Source: CAMEGH01 sp964513905
GTDB lineage: Bacteria; Patescibacteriota; Saccharimonadia; Saccharimonadales; Saccharimonadaceae
DNA length: 46,814 bases
Direction of reading: 5' to 3'
NCBI GenBank assembly: GCA_964513905.1
Contig: CAZENS010000005.1
Location: 1 to 46,814, forward strand
How positions within the stretch are numbered: the stretch's first letter is position 1; every line of letters starts with the position of its first letter. Shown here in pieces: positions 7,554 to 16,155 of the stretch. Below the pieces are notes generated by a model. That model worked only from the letters and a program-made list of their open reading frames with translations. It had not been told where the DNA came from and ran no database searches. Both the position numbers and the translations under genes were made by a program.

Positions 7554-8237
7554 CTACATTACCATTTTCTTTTTTGGACGGCGTTTCTTTAACGGTATTT
7601 TCTTGGCCATCGGTGAGGCCGCAGTTGTTGCCGGAGACAGCATACTCTTTACTTCATCACGAAGAAGCTCTGCACGCTCTGGATCTCCAGTTGTATCGTA
7701 TGCATCGGCTAATATTCTTAGTACCTGCGGAGTGCGCTTGATGTTTGCGGCATGTTGAAGCGACTCAAGCATTTGTTTATGATTACCGAGCTTCTCTTGC
7801 ACCTTGGCATAGGCAACGTGTCTTGATTGAACTTCGGGACCCATCTCCAATGCCTGTCGAAAAGCAAGCTCCGCCTTTGCAAGCTTGCCTGTCTCAAGAT
7901 AGATTAAGCCTACATTATGCAGACTGCTCGCGCTAAGCTCTAGGCTTTGTGCAATTTCAAAACATTCAATTGCATCATCGTACGCCTGTTGCTTTGCATA
8001 TAAAATGCCGAGCCGATTATAGGCAGTGGCGTTCCGTTCATCAACACGAAGAATTGTTAGCAAGGCCTTTTCAGCCCGTAGATACTTTTCATCTTTAATA
8101 GATTCCTGAGCAATCTGCCATAATTTATCTAGCTTATCTGAAAATTTCACACTAGACCCAGTGGCAACTTCAGCAATAGATTGACGTTGAAACAGAACGA
8201 CACATCCGATAATAACTAGTAGTAATAGCCCAAACAT
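7554..8237 (-). CDS. Membrane-anchored TPR repeat protein
   Basis: A 227-residue protein. Residues 1-16 form a hydrophobic anchor (MFGLLLLVIIGCVVLF). Residues about 35-170 hold three to four tetratricopeptide repeats with typical spacing (AEKALLTILRVDERNATAYNRLG, then DAIECFEIAQ and AKAELAFRQALEMGP). A Lys-rich tail (KKIPLKKRRPKKK) ends the protein. It is likely a protein-interaction scaffold at the membrane. It starts 9 nt after the delta'-like gene, but a TATAAT lies 8 nt before its ATG, so it may also be made from a leaderless transcript. Confidence 0.8.
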   Translation of the reverse strand: MFGLLLLVIIGCVVLFQRQSIAEVATGSSVKFSDKLDKLWQIAQESIKDEKYLRAEKALLTILRVDERNATAYNRLGILYAKQQAYDDAIECFEIAQSLELSASSLHNVGLIYLETGKLAKAELAFRQALEMGPEVQSRHVAYAKVQEKLGNHKQMLESLQHAANIKRTPQVLRILADAYDTTGDPERAELLRDEVKSMLSPATTAASPMAKKIPLKKRRPKKKMVM

Positions 8238-8245
8238 TGTATTAA

Positions 8246-8251
8246 ATTATA
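8246..8251 (-). promoter_or_regulatory. Extended -10 directly before the TPR gene
   Basis: TGATATAAT on the minus strand, overlapping the stop of the upstream gene, 8 nt from the ATG. Fits a leaderless promoter. Confidence 0.5.
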
Positions 8252-8993
8252 TCACAGTTTTTAGCAACCATAAACGTACATTGCCATTATTCTCAATCGC
8301 TTTGATTGCATCCAATATCATAGTAGTTTGTGTGCTCATTGCAGCCGAGTAGTGATTACGCAGCATAAATCCTGCCAAAACGGCAGATGCCCGTAAAATA
8401 TTCAGCGCGTCATCCCGAGAGTCTTTCGTTTTAGATATCATCGCAATGCGTCTATACTTACCCTCACCCAAGAACAGCTTTGCTTCGGCGAACAGTTTAG
8501 CCTGGGAGTCGAAATAGGCGCTATCAGAAATGAGCCTGTTTAGCTCAGATAAATCTCCTGCTGCCATAAACTCAGCCTGTCTTTTTTTAGATTCTGGTAT
8601 GCTATCTACAATTTTTGTGGAGCTTTTTGCGAGCTGACATCGTGAGCGTATCGTAGCAAAAAGCTTTTCGGGAGTTGGAGTTGCAAGAATGAAATATAAC
8701 CCCTGACGAGGCTCCTCTAGAAGCTTTAGTAGCGCATTTTGTGCTCCTGCTGTCATCATGGCTGCATCTGCAATTATTACTACGGTCCGTGTATCTTTTT
8801 TAGCCGTACGAACAAGCTCCCTAAGCTCGCGTATGTCATCAACAAAAACACCAATTGTTTTACCATCTTTTTTCTGATGCTCAACAACCTCAACGACGAT
8901 ATCTCTAAGTTTTGCTGCATAGTTCCGTGCTACTGTACGAGCGTTATCTCCCCGGCCAACTTCCAGGATCAACGATTGGGGTATATTTATCAT
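8247..8993 (-). CDS. DNA polymerase III delta' subunit-like protein
   Basis: A 248-residue AAA+-type clamp-loader relative. The diagnostic part is residues about 85-135: ADAAMMTAGAQNALLKLLEEP, followed by YFILAT and LFATIRSRCQ, which carries the SRC arginine-finger motif of HolB/DnaX proteins. The N-terminus is short and has no Walker A, as expected for delta' rather than tau/gamma. It should work in loading the sliding clamp. Its start overlaps the stop of the pseudouridine synthase by 4 nt (8990-8993). Confidence 0.8.
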   Translation of the reverse strand: MINIPQSLILEVGRGDNARTVARNYAAKLRDIVVEVVEHQKKDGKTIGVFVDDIRELRELVRTAKKDTRTVVIIADAAMMTAGAQNALLKLLEEPRQGLYFILATPTPEKLFATIRSRCQLAKSSTKIVDSIPESKKRQAEFMAAGDLSELNRLISDSAYFDSQAKLFAEAKLFLGEGKYRRIAMISKTKDSRDDALNILRASAVLAGFMLRNHYSAAMSTQTTMILDAIKAIENNGNVRLWLLKTVI

Positions 8994-10147
8994 CGTGCCA
9001 TAAATTCCGTAAAACTCGCAGGGATTTTCGCCTCAAATACTTTCCTTACTCCTCCTGGTAGCGTAAGTTCCAGCGTATGTGCATGCAGAAACATTCGATC
9101 AGCTGCGGTGTTTCCGTATACTCTATCCCCAACTATAGGACATCCGATATGTTTCATATGAACACGTAATTGGTGCGTACGTCCAGTTTTTGGTCGTAAT
9201 TCAACCAACGAGTAAAGTGAGCCGTTCATTTCTACTTTATAATACGTCTGTGCCGATTTTCCCCTACTACCGGTACGAAACGTGCTTGGTATTGACGGGT
9301 TTCGCTCAATAGGAATATCGATAATCGCTTCTGACTGCACAGGCTTACCTTCAACAATTGCCGTATATATTTTCTTTACCGTTCTTTCAGAAAACTGTTT
9401 TTGGATATACGAGGCAGTTTCAGTATTCTTTACCATTAGTAAAACACCGCTCGTATCACGGTCAAGGCGATGTACGATTCCCGGACGATTTGTATCCTGC
9501 TTATAACTCGTTAACTCCCTCACAATATCTGAGGCTGTAAATTCTTCACTTATTGCACCTTTGGCGTGCGTGAGCATACCAGCTGGCTTATCTATTACAA
9601 GCACATTTTCGTCTTCGTATAAACAGTCGTACTGCAGTTTTTCTGCAGTGTTATTTTGAGCCATGACTTCTATGACATCATTAGGGAGCACTATTTTTTT
9701 TGGCGTCGTGACAATCTCATTGTTTACGGTCACTAGGCCGCGTTGAATCATTTTTTGATAGGTACTCCTAGATTCAGCCCCAAATCGCTCAACTAACACC
9801 ACATCGAGTCTTTTTTCCACTCGCTTACTTACCAATAGATAACATTCTTTCCCCCGATATGGCATTGCGTAGGTTAAAAAATCGTCTGCATTCGGATTTT
9901 TTTGTATCGTGTACAAATCCCCACTCTCAGTATCAATAACTTGCTCAAGAATATAGGCCTCGTCATCTTCTGCACCACTGTCAATCAGAATTGCATATTT
10001 ATCTTTTTGAAATGTAAAACGAATCAGTACGTTCTTTTCGTATGGCTTTGACTTTTGAATTTTTTCAATTTGTCGTAATTGAATATCATCACGCACCACG
10101 TTAAATAAACGCAACAAGGCTATGATGTCAGAGGAGTCAAACTTCAT
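8990..10147 (-). CDS. RluA/RluD-family pseudouridine synthase with extra N-terminal domain
   Basis: A 385-residue protein. Residues about 111-165 are an S4 RNA-binding domain (RLDVVLVERFG). Residues 172-385 are the RluA catalytic domain with LVIDKPAGMLTHA and HRLDRDTSG at 226-234, where D229 is the expected catalytic Asp, followed by RPKTGRTHQLRVHM. It converts specific uridines in RNA, probably 23S rRNA. About 108 residues before the S4 domain are unusual for the family and not recognised. It overlaps trpS upstream and the delta'-like gene downstream, each by 4 nt. Confidence 0.87.
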   Translation of the reverse strand: MKFDSSDIIALLRLFNVVRDDIQLRQIEKIQKSKPYEKNVLIRFTFQKDKYAILIDSGAEDDEAYILEQVIDTESGDLYTIQKNPNADDFLTYAMPYRGKECYLLVSKRVEKRLDVVLVERFGAESRSTYQKMIQRGLVTVNNEIVTTPKKIVLPNDVIEVMAQNNTAEKLQYDCLYEDENVLVIDKPAGMLTHAKGAISEEFTASDIVRELTSYKQDTNRPGIVHRLDRDTSGVLLMVKNTETASYIQKQFSERTVKKIYTAIVEGKPVQSEAIIDIPIERNPSIPSTFRTGSRGKSAQTYYKVEMNGSLYSLVELRPKTGRTHQLRVHMKHIGCPIVGDRVYGNTAADRMFLHAHTLELTLPGGVRKVFEAKIPASFTEFMAR

Positions 10148-11175
10148 GCTCGCCGCAATCCTACTGCTTTTTGTAGTCGCAACAATGTCTCATTTGCCGT
10201 AATCTTCATCTGCGCCTCTGACTGCTCGAGCTTCGTTAACAGGTCAGTTTCGTTAATATTGTTATATTTTGACTGAAAACCAACCAGGAAGTGTTCAACC
10301 TGCTCTGCAACAGCTTTCTTCAGGTCGCCGTATCTTTCATTTCCAACCCATTGCTCGTTAACTTCATCCTGGCTTTTTCCAGAAAGAAGGCTAAGCATTT
10401 GCAATAAGTTAGTAATGCCTGGTTGCGTTTCCCAATTAAAGTTTATAGCCCCAACACTGTCAGTTGTGGCGCTCATTATCTTTTTTCGCGCCAGGACTGG
10501 GTCGTCGCTCAAACAAATCTTTGATTTTTCATCTTTTGAGCTTTTACTCATCTTTTTATCGGGCTGCGTAAGACTGCGAATCCGCAGGCCTTTGTCTCGG
10601 TTCATAAATTTTGTTTGCTGCTCGGTGTTTAGGGGGATGGTAAAAATATCACCAAATTTATTATTTATTCGTTGACCAATATCTCTTGCAATCTCTAAAT
10701 GCTGAAACTGATCCTCTCCAACGGGAACATACGTAGCGTTATACAGCAAAATATCTGCTGCCATAAGCACAGGGTAGTTCATCAAACCCATCGTAACACT
10801 ATTGGAGTGCTCGGCGGTTTTATCTTTAAACTGCGTCATACGCTGCATTTCTCCAACGTAGGTAAAGCAGTCTAGTATCCAGGTTAGTTCGCTGTGAGCA
10901 GGAATAAAACTTTGCCGATATAGGTATGTATTCTCATCAGATAAGTTAAGCCCAGCTGCAACAAAATACTTTAAATTATGTATTGTTTTGTCATACAGCG
11001 TAGAGTGATCAATCGGAGTCGTAAAGCTATGTAGATCTGGTACAAACATGTTGATTTGATACTCGCCCGCATAACTACGTTGTAGCTCCGCCATTGGTAC
11101 GATTGCACCAAGATAGTTGCCGAGCGTTGGCTCTTCGTTCGCTCGAATGCCTGTTAAAATCACCTTCTTCGTCAT
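10144..11175 (-). CDS. trpS: Tryptophanyl-tRNA synthetase
   Basis: A 343-residue class I synthetase that charges tRNA-Trp. The HIGH-type motif is PTLGN at 16-20, the tryptophan-pocket block VGEDQ is at 152-156, and KMSKS is at 208-212. Length matches bacterial TrpRS. It is the first gene of a coupled set (trpS, pseudouridine synthase, delta'-like). TATACT with an upstream TGG lies 6 nt before the ATG, so the message is probably leaderless. Confidence 0.94.
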   Translation of the reverse strand: MTKKVILTGIRANEEPTLGNYLGAIVPMAELQRSYAGEYQINMFVPDLHSFTTPIDHSTLYDKTIHNLKYFVAAGLNLSDENTYLYRQSFIPAHSELTWILDCFTYVGEMQRMTQFKDKTAEHSNSVTMGLMNYPVLMAADILLYNATYVPVGEDQFQHLEIARDIGQRINNKFGDIFTIPLNTEQQTKFMNRDKGLRIRSLTQPDKKMSKSSKDEKSKICLSDDPVLARKKIMSATTDSVGAINFNWETQPGITNLLQMLSLLSGKSQDEVNEQWVGNERYGDLKKAVAEQVEHFLVGFQSKYNNINETDLLTKLEQSEAQMKITANETLLRLQKAVGLRRA

Positions 11176-11181
11176 ATCTAT

Positions 11182-11187
11182 AGTATA
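11182..11187 (-). promoter_or_regulatory. Extended -10 before trpS
   Basis: TGGTATACT on the minus strand, 6 nt from the ATG. A GGAGG-like stretch lies further upstream, outside the predicted transcript. Confidence 0.55.
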
Positions 11188-11200
11188 CCAGAGGAGGAGG

Positions 11201-12025
11201 TTACTTTTTTAATATATCCGCAACTGCTGACTGAATTGGGCGCAAATACGCTCGCGTTACTTCGTGTGATGCAACAATTGACTTCGCTGTAATGTTTTCG
11301 TTATTCTTTGCCAAACGTTTCAGATTTTTATTTATCACAAAGGGGTCGAGCGTGCCATAAATTATTTTAATTGGCATGCGCAGCTCCTGCACATCTTCGT
11401 ACGTAGACTGCTCTATTATGCTTGAATGAAGCGCAGCTATGTATGGATCTACCGTTTCTTTTGTAAGGTTAAAGGCGCTCGAAGCAAGCACAGTTTTAGA
11501 TACCCTCTTTGATAAATTTATATAGCGCTCTGGTCGCACCGATGCGTCCTTAGCAGCTAACAGGTATACCTTCTTAAGTAGCTCTTCGGCACTTGGCCTA
11601 ATTACGTTCAATTCGGAATGAGATCGATAAATTGGCGGCGAACAAAGAATAAGTCCTTTTACGAGTAGCGGGTAGCGCTTTGCAATTTCGATTGCAATCA
11701 AAGACCCCATCGAATGACCAACCAACACTACACGCGTCGTCAGCTTTAGTGTAAGCAACGTGGCAGCCACGGATCGCGCTTGAATTCGTACATTATACGA
11801 TACACCTTTTGGTTTTGGAGATTCACCAAAGCCAAGTAAATCAACCGCAATAAGGCGGGCATTCTGAGGCAAAATATCTTTCACGATCTCCCATCCTGCG
11901 GCCGAGTTACCTATGCCATGCAGCATAACAATTGTTGTTGCTGGCTTTTTTACCTTTTTATCAAACGGCACCTCAAGAATACGTGGAAAATCGAGAGTAG
12001 CAACCTGTGGAATTAATTTCTTCAT
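11201..12025 (-). CDS. Alpha/beta hydrolase
   Basis: A 274-residue alpha/beta-hydrolase fold protein. The oxyanion segment is VMLHGIGNSAAGW. The nucleophile elbow is GHSMGS with Ser105. The acid is Asp227 in YGTLDPFV, and the His is His254 in ASHEVTR. No signal peptide is seen. The substrate is unknown; similar folds include esterases and C-C bond hydrolases. It has its own -10 (TGCTATACT, 11 nt before ATG) and lies between trpS and the rpsI terminator. Confidence 0.85.
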   Translation of the reverse strand: MKKLIPQVATLDFPRILEVPFDKKVKKPATTIVMLHGIGNSAAGWEIVKDILPQNARLIAVDLLGFGESPKPKGVSYNVRIQARSVAATLLTLKLTTRVVLVGHSMGSLIAIEIAKRYPLLVKGLILCSPPIYRSHSELNVIRPSAEELLKKVYLLAAKDASVRPERYINLSKRVSKTVLASSAFNLTKETVDPYIAALHSSIIEQSTYEDVQELRMPIKIIYGTLDPFVINKNLKRLAKNNENITAKSIVASHEVTRAYLRPIQSAVADILKK

Positions 12026-12036
12026 ATGTTTTTATC

Positions 12037-12042
12037 AGTATA
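12037..12042 (-). promoter_or_regulatory. Extended -10 before the alpha/beta hydrolase
   Basis: TGCTATACT on the minus strand, 11 nt from the ATG, immediately after the rpsI terminator. Confidence 0.5.
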
Positions 12043-12044
12043 GC

Positions 12045-12075
12045 AAAAAGCCTCGATTTTTTGTTCGAGGCTTTT
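12045..12075 (-). terminator. Terminator of the alpha operon after rpsI
   Basis: Perfect 11-bp stem AAAAGCCTCGA / TCGAGGCTTTT with an 8-nt loop, 9 nt after the rpsI stop. Confidence 0.85.
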
Positions 12076-12083
12076 CGTGGTTG

Positions 12084-12482
12084 TTAACGCTTTGAGAACT
12101 GCTCTTTCTTGCGGGCGCTTCGAAGACCGTACTTCTTACGTTCTTTCTCGCGTGGATCTCGCTTGAGCATTTCAGCCTTTTTAAGTGTAGACCGCAAGTC
12201 GGAATGTGCTGCCGTAATAGCCTTTGCAATAGCCAGTTTGATTGCATCAACCTGACCGCTAAGTCCGCCACCGCTTACACGAATAGTAACGTCAAACTCT
12301 TTTTGCTTGCCAACAACTGCCAATGGATCAGTTACTTCCGCCAACAAAGTTTTGTTGTCAGAAAGATATTCCGCCGCAGGCTTATCGTTGATAGTTACAT
12401 TGCCCTTGCCGTTATATAGGCGAGCTCGTGCAGTTGCACTTTTTCGTCGACCAAGGCCGTAAAAGTATTTTGCGTCAGCCAT
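12084..12482 (-). CDS. rpsI: 30S ribosomal protein S9
   Basis: 132 residues, with the opening YFYGLGRRKSATARARL and the C-terminal KYGLRSARKKEQFSKR whose basic tail reaches the P-site tRNA. Usual length. It follows rplM by 1 nt, as the rplM-rpsI pair does in most bacteria, and ends the alpha-operon transcript. Confidence 0.96.
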   Translation of the reverse strand: MADAKYFYGLGRRKSATARARLYNGKGNVTINDKPAAEYLSDNKTLLAEVTDPLAVVGKQKEFDVTIRVSGGGLSGQVDAIKLAIAKAITAAHSDLRSTLKKAEMLKRDPREKERKKYGLRSARKKEQFSKR

Positions 12483-12483
12483 A

Positions 12484-12918
12484 CTATTTTACCTCTACTT
12501 TCTTTGGTGATTGAGCCGCATGAGTATGTTCACTTCCTGCAAAAACTCGTAGCCGCTTCATTCGCTCATCTTGAAGCTTATTCTTAGGGAGCATGCCTTT
12601 TACAGCATTCTCTATGATTCGCTCTGGGAACTTCTCTCGAACTTCTTCTAGTCGTGCATCTTTAATACCACCAGGGAAGCCTGTATGTCGATAGTAAACC
12701 TTCTTCAGCTCCTTATCGCCAGTCACAACCGTATCCTTGGCGTTGATAACCACAACGTAGTCGCCACCATCCATATGAGGCGTGTAGGTTGGCTTACCTT
12801 TGCCTGTTAATAGATTCGCGATAATTGTAGAAAGACGACCGAGCGGCAGTTCGCTTGCATCAACAAGCAGCCATTCTCGCTTAATTTCGCTTGGCTTTTG
12901 TGAATATGTTTTGTTCAT
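12484..12918 (-). CDS. rplM: 50S ribosomal protein L13
   Basis: 144 residues, recognised by W-LVDASELPLGRLST near the start, HMDGGDYVVVINA and VKGMLPKN. Usual length. Its start and the rplQ stop share one base, so it is cotranslated in the rpoA-rplQ-rplM-rpsI series. Confidence 0.96.
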   Translation of the reverse strand: MNKTYSQKPSEIKREWLLVDASELPLGRLSTIIANLLTGKGKPTYTPHMDGGDYVVVINAKDTVVTGDKELKKVYYRHTGFPGGIKDARLEEVREKFPERIIENAVKGMLPKNKLQDERMKRLRVFAGSEHTHAAQSPKKVEVK

Positions 12919-13304
12919 TACTTAGCCTCCTTCGAAACTGGCTTTAGCTCATCGACAAATTCGATTGTCGCCATTTGAGCGCCATCACCAACACGCAGCC
13001 TGGTTCGTTCAACTCGAACATGTCCACTTGTACGACCCTTCAGCTGTGGTGCGATTTCGTCCACAAGCTTAAAGGCAGCCGCTTGGGTGCTAAGCTTAGC
13101 AATAACCTGACGGCGATTATGAAGATCGCCTTTTTTAGCTTTTGTGATGAGCTTTTCTATGTAACGCACCAATTCTTTGGCTTTTGGCAATGTGGTTTCA
13201 ATCTTGCCATGTTCGACAAGACTCGTTGCCAAGCCCTTCATGAGTGCGCGGCGCTGGTCTCGCTCACGACCGAACTTGCGCCCTTTGTATCCATGTCGGT
13301 GCAT
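12918..13304 (-). CDS. rplQ: 50S ribosomal protein L17
   Basis: 128 residues, with the family opening MHRHGYKGRKFGRERDQRRAL and LVEHGKIETT. It starts 1 nt after the rpoA stop, the standard rpoA-rplQ neighbourhood. Confidence 0.96.
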   Translation of the reverse strand: MHRHGYKGRKFGRERDQRRALMKGLATSLVEHGKIETTLPKAKELVRYIEKLITKAKKGDLHNRRQVIAKLSTQAAAFKLVDEIAPQLKGRTSGHVRVERTRLRVGDGAQMATIEFVDELKPVSKEAK

Positions 13305-13305
13305 A

Positions 13306-14229
13306 TTACAGTTCTAACTCCGCTAATTTATCTTTTACTTCATCGAGCGCCTTTGATCCGAACCCTTTGAGTTCACGCAAGTCTTGATCGCTAAGTGTTA
13401 CAAGATCCTGAACAGTTCGAATGTCATTATTTACTAGCGCATTGGCAGTACGTGCAGTAAGATTCAAGTCCTCGATAGGAGTATTCAGCTCACTTTCCTC
13501 TTCATCGTCTTGTTGACCAAGCGCAGGTGCTGCCTCTACAACGGTGCTTCCAGCGAGTGCGCTATATTGATTTACAAGAATTGCTGCAGCTTCTTCGAAT
13601 GCTTCACGTGGTGTTATTGAACCATCGGTATCAATAATCACATCTAGTCGCTCTAGATTCGTGTCTTGACCAACACGAGTTGGCTCAACTTTGTAGCGTA
13701 CACGCAACACTGGACTAAATACTGCATCAAGCGCAATGTGATCACTATGAATTCGCATATCACTTGCGTCTTCAATTGTGCGATAGCCTCGGCCTGAATC
13801 AACAACAATGTCCATAACAACCTGTGCTTTCGGGTCGTCAATCGTACAAATAACTTGCTCTGGATTAATTACCTCAACATCGGCAGTTGTTTTAATATCT
13901 CCAGCAGTTACAACGCCAGAACCTTTTTTCTCAAGTCGAAGCTCTACTGGATCGTCTGAATGAACCTTTACAAGAACATTCTTTAGATTTAGGCTGATGT
14001 CAACTACATCTTCTTTTACACCCTTAATCGTTGTAAACTCATGCGTTGCACCTTCAACCTTGAAAGATACGATAGCCGCACCTTTAATGCTTGAAAGCAG
14101 TACGCGTCGTAAGCTGTTACCAAGGGTATTGCCGTACCCAGCGTGTAGTGGCTCAATTGCAAATCCTGCACTTGTTGGCGAATAATCGTCAACACTGGCC
14201 AATGCTGGGTTGTGAATAACTTTTGTCAT
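13306..14229 (-). CDS. rpoA: RNA polymerase alpha subunit
   Basis: 307 residues. The N-terminal assembly domain shows FAIEPLHAGYGNTLGNSLRRVLLSS and the KGVKEDVVDI block. The C-terminal domain (about 245-307) shows the helix-hairpin-helix LKGFGSKALDEVKDKL used for UP-element and activator contact. It is slightly shorter than the E. coli protein (329 aa), mostly in the acidic linker. It sits between rpsD and rplQ as usual. Confidence 0.97.
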   Translation of the reverse strand: MTKVIHNPALASVDDYSPTSAGFAIEPLHAGYGNTLGNSLRRVLLSSIKGAAIVSFKVEGATHEFTTIKGVKEDVVDISLNLKNVLVKVHSDDPVELRLEKKGSGVVTAGDIKTTADVEVINPEQVICTIDDPKAQVVMDIVVDSGRGYRTIEDASDMRIHSDHIALDAVFSPVLRVRYKVEPTRVGQDTNLERLDVIIDTDGSITPREAFEEAAAILVNQYSALAGSTVVEAAPALGQQDDEEESELNTPIEDLNLTARTANALVNNDIRTVQDLVTLSDQDLRELKGFGSKALDEVKDKLAELEL

Positions 14230-14245
14230 ACTTTAGCTCCTTACC

Positions 14246-14863
14246 CTATCGTGAGTAGTACTCAACGATTAGCTGTTCGTTAATATCTGCTTCTGCTTCT
14301 TCTCGCTTTGGATTACCAGTGATAGAAACAGATAATTTTTTGTGATCCGCTTTCATCCAGCTTAGTGGAACTTGGCTTGAATTCTTCACAACATCATCGA
14401 TTTGTGCAAAGTAGCCGCTCTTTGTGCTTTTTGGTCGTACGGTAATCTCATCACCAGCCTTAAGGCGAATTGATGGAATATCGACACGTCGGCCGTTTAG
14501 CATAAAGTGACCGTGTGTTACCAGCTGACGAGCTGCTCGTCGGCTTGTTGCAAAACCAGCTCGATATACGGCGTTGTCAATACGACGCTCAAGAAGCTGC
14601 AAGAGGTTCTCGCCAGCGAGTCCTTCTTTTCGAGTTGCTTCCTTCATGAGGCGCGCGAACTGCTTTTCCATAAGTCCATAAAGTCGACGAACCTTTTGCT
14701 TTTCGCGAAGCTGCGTAAGATAAAGACTCGGTTTACCTTTTCGGCCGTGTGCGTGCTCACCAGGAATACCTGACTTGCGTGCCATAACCTTGTGGGCCTT
14801 AGGGTGCAGAGCATATCCTTCGCGGCGACTCTGCTTCACAATTGGAGAGGTATCTCGTGCCAT
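14246..14863 (-). CDS. rpsD: 30S ribosomal protein S4, Cys-free form
   Basis: 205 residues. It has LREKQKVRRLYGLMEKQF, the S4 RNA-binding domain (LERRIDNAVYRAGFATSRRAARQ; GHFMLNGRRVDIPS) and the C-terminal INEQLIVEYYSR. No Cys, so it does not hold the zinc site of some homologues. In many bacteria S4 represses this operon through a leader upstream of rpsM; I cannot confirm that here. Confidence 0.96.
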   Translation of the reverse strand: MARDTSPIVKQSRREGYALHPKAHKVMARKSGIPGEHAHGRKGKPSLYLTQLREKQKVRRLYGLMEKQFARLMKEATRKEGLAGENLLQLLERRIDNAVYRAGFATSRRAARQLVTHGHFMLNGRRVDIPSIRLKAGDEITVRPKSTKSGYFAQIDDVVKNSSQVPLSWMKADHKKLSVSITGNPKREEAEADINEQLIVEYYSR

Positions 14864-14866
14864 AAC

Positions 14867-15259
14867 TTAAGCCCTCCTTGCTTTCTTTGGACGTACACCG
14901 CCGTGAGGAACGCCAGTTACATCCTTAATACTATCTACTGTAATCTCTAGAGCACCCATTGCGCGGATTGCTGCATCGCGTCCAAGGCCAACGCCCTTAA
15001 CGAATACATCTACACTAGAGATGCCGTACAAGCTCTTTGCTGACTCTGCCGCTTTTTCTGCAGCAATCTGTGCAGCATATGCTGTACCTTTTTTACTTCC
15101 ACGAAAGCCACACGCTCCAGCGCTACTTGCTGCCAGTGCGTTGCCCTTTTTATCTGTGAAAGTAATAATTGTGTTATTAAATGTTGCTTGAATGTGCAAC
15201 TGACCAGCAGGAACTGATCGACGTTGCTTCTTTCGAGCAGCTGTTTTAACTTCAGCCAT
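14867..15259 (-). CDS. rpsK: 30S ribosomal protein S11
   Basis: 130 residues, with HIQATFNNTIITFTDKKGN, the FRGSKKGTAYAAQ block and the C-terminal VPHGGVRPKKARRA. Usual length, 18 nt after rpsM. Confidence 0.96.
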   Translation of the reverse strand: MAEVKTAARKKQRRSVPAGQLHIQATFNNTIITFTDKKGNALAASSAGACGFRGSKKGTAYAAQIAAEKAAESAKSLYGISSVDVFVKGVGLGRDAAIRAMGALEITVDSIKDVTGVPHGGVRPKKARRA

Positions 15260-15277
15260 TGTCTCTCATCCTTTCCT

Positions 15278-15664
15278 TTAGGTCTTACTTGCTGCTTTAG
15301 GTTGTGATCCACCCACTGCTACGGCGCGACCCTTACGAGTTCGTGCATTCGTTCGAGTACGTTGGCCGCGTGTTGGCAACCCTGCTTTATGACGAAGGCC
15401 ACGATACGTGTTCACATCCTTCAGACGCTTAATGTTATTTGTTACCAAGCGCTGAAGATCGCCTTCGGTCGTGTAATCATTATCAATGATTTCGCGAATC
15501 TTCTGTTCTTCAGCCTCGGTGAGATCTTTCACCCGAGTGGTCGGCTTAATCTTAGCCGCCGCAAGGATGTCTCGTGCAAATTTTGGACCAATACCATATA
15601 TATAGGTAAGAGCCACGTGCACTTGCTTTTCAGAAGGTATTACTACCCCAGAAATTCGAGCCAT
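15278..15664 (-). CDS. rpsM: 30S ribosomal protein S13
   Basis: 128 residues, with MARISGVVIPSEKQVHVALTYIYGIG and the C-terminal block YRGLRHKAGLPTRGQRT, plus a basic tail that contacts P-site tRNA. It starts 2 nt after the rpmJ stop. Confidence 0.96.
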   Translation of the reverse strand: MARISGVVIPSEKQVHVALTYIYGIGPKFARDILAAAKIKPTTRVKDLTEAEEQKIREIIDNDYTTEGDLQRLVTNNIKRLKDVNTYRGLRHKAGLPTRGQRTRTNARTRKGRAVAVGGSQPKAASKT

Positions 15665-15666
15665 GC

Positions 15667-15783
15667 TTAACCCTGCCTTTGCTTATTCTTAGGTTTTTTC
15701 TTATTGATGACACGCAGACGCCCTTTTCGGCGAACCAGTTGGTCATCGGGACTGATTTTTTTGACACTCGCACGAACTTTCAT
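15667..15783 (-). CDS. rpmJ: 50S ribosomal protein L36, Cys-free form
   Basis: A 38-codon gene, read directly from the minus strand. It begins MKVRASVKKISPDDQLVRRK and ends KNKQRQG. The three Cys and one His that bind zinc in the common form are replaced (the CxxC position reads SPDD). It lies between infA and rpsM, the standard place for L36. A small TTGGG/CCCAA hairpin lies in the 48-nt gap to infA. Confidence 0.9.
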   Translation of the reverse strand: MKVRASVKKISPDDQLVRRKGRLRVINKKKPKNKQRQG

Positions 15784-15831
15784 GAGTGAATAAAAACTCC
15801 CTTTTGGGCAAAAACCCAATTAAATTTATTA

Positions 15832-16086
15832 TTATCGACTGCTGCCGTGAGACTGCGGTCGATCGTCTCTCAGGCGAAAGCTGATTCTTCCCTGTGTAAG
15901 ATCGTACGGGGTCATCTCAACTTCCACCTTATCACCCGGCACTAGACGAATATAATGCTTGCGCATCTTTCCGCTAATGTGGGCGATAATACTATGACCA
16001 TTCTCAAGTTCAACCCTAAACTTAGTGCCAGGCAGTGCTTCGACTACCTTGCCAACCATCTTGATTACTTCCTTTTGACTTGCCAT
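15832..16086 (-). CDS. infA: Translation initiation factor IF-1
   Basis: 84 residues, a single OB fold: VGKVVEALPGTKFRVELENGH, then GKMRKHYIRLVPGDKVEVEMTPYD and GRISFRLRD. It has a short Ser/Arg tail beyond the usual 72 aa. A TATAAT lies 15 nt before the ATG on the minus strand, so infA probably has its own promoter after the sortase gene. Confidence 0.95.
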   Translation of the reverse strand: MASQKEVIKMVGKVVEALPGTKFRVELENGHSIIAHISGKMRKHYIRLVPGDKVEVEMTPYDLTQGRISFRLRDDRPQSHGSSR

Positions 16087-16155
16087 AAATTACAAATATA
16101 GATTATACATGACTTCTTATAATAAGTAAAGCCGTGAATACATTATTGTAGTTGT

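Noticed and set aside
7468..7758. 96-aa hydrophobic open frame on the + strand
   Set aside because: It overlaps the 3' end of the TPR gene, whose Lys-rich tail reads as Phe-rich sequence on the other strand; no ribosome site.
10144..10146. Possible recoding of TGA, as in some CPR lineages
   Set aside because: trpS, nrdG, the FNR-like gene and the first glycosyltransferase end cleanly at TGA, with the next gene starting at the overlap.
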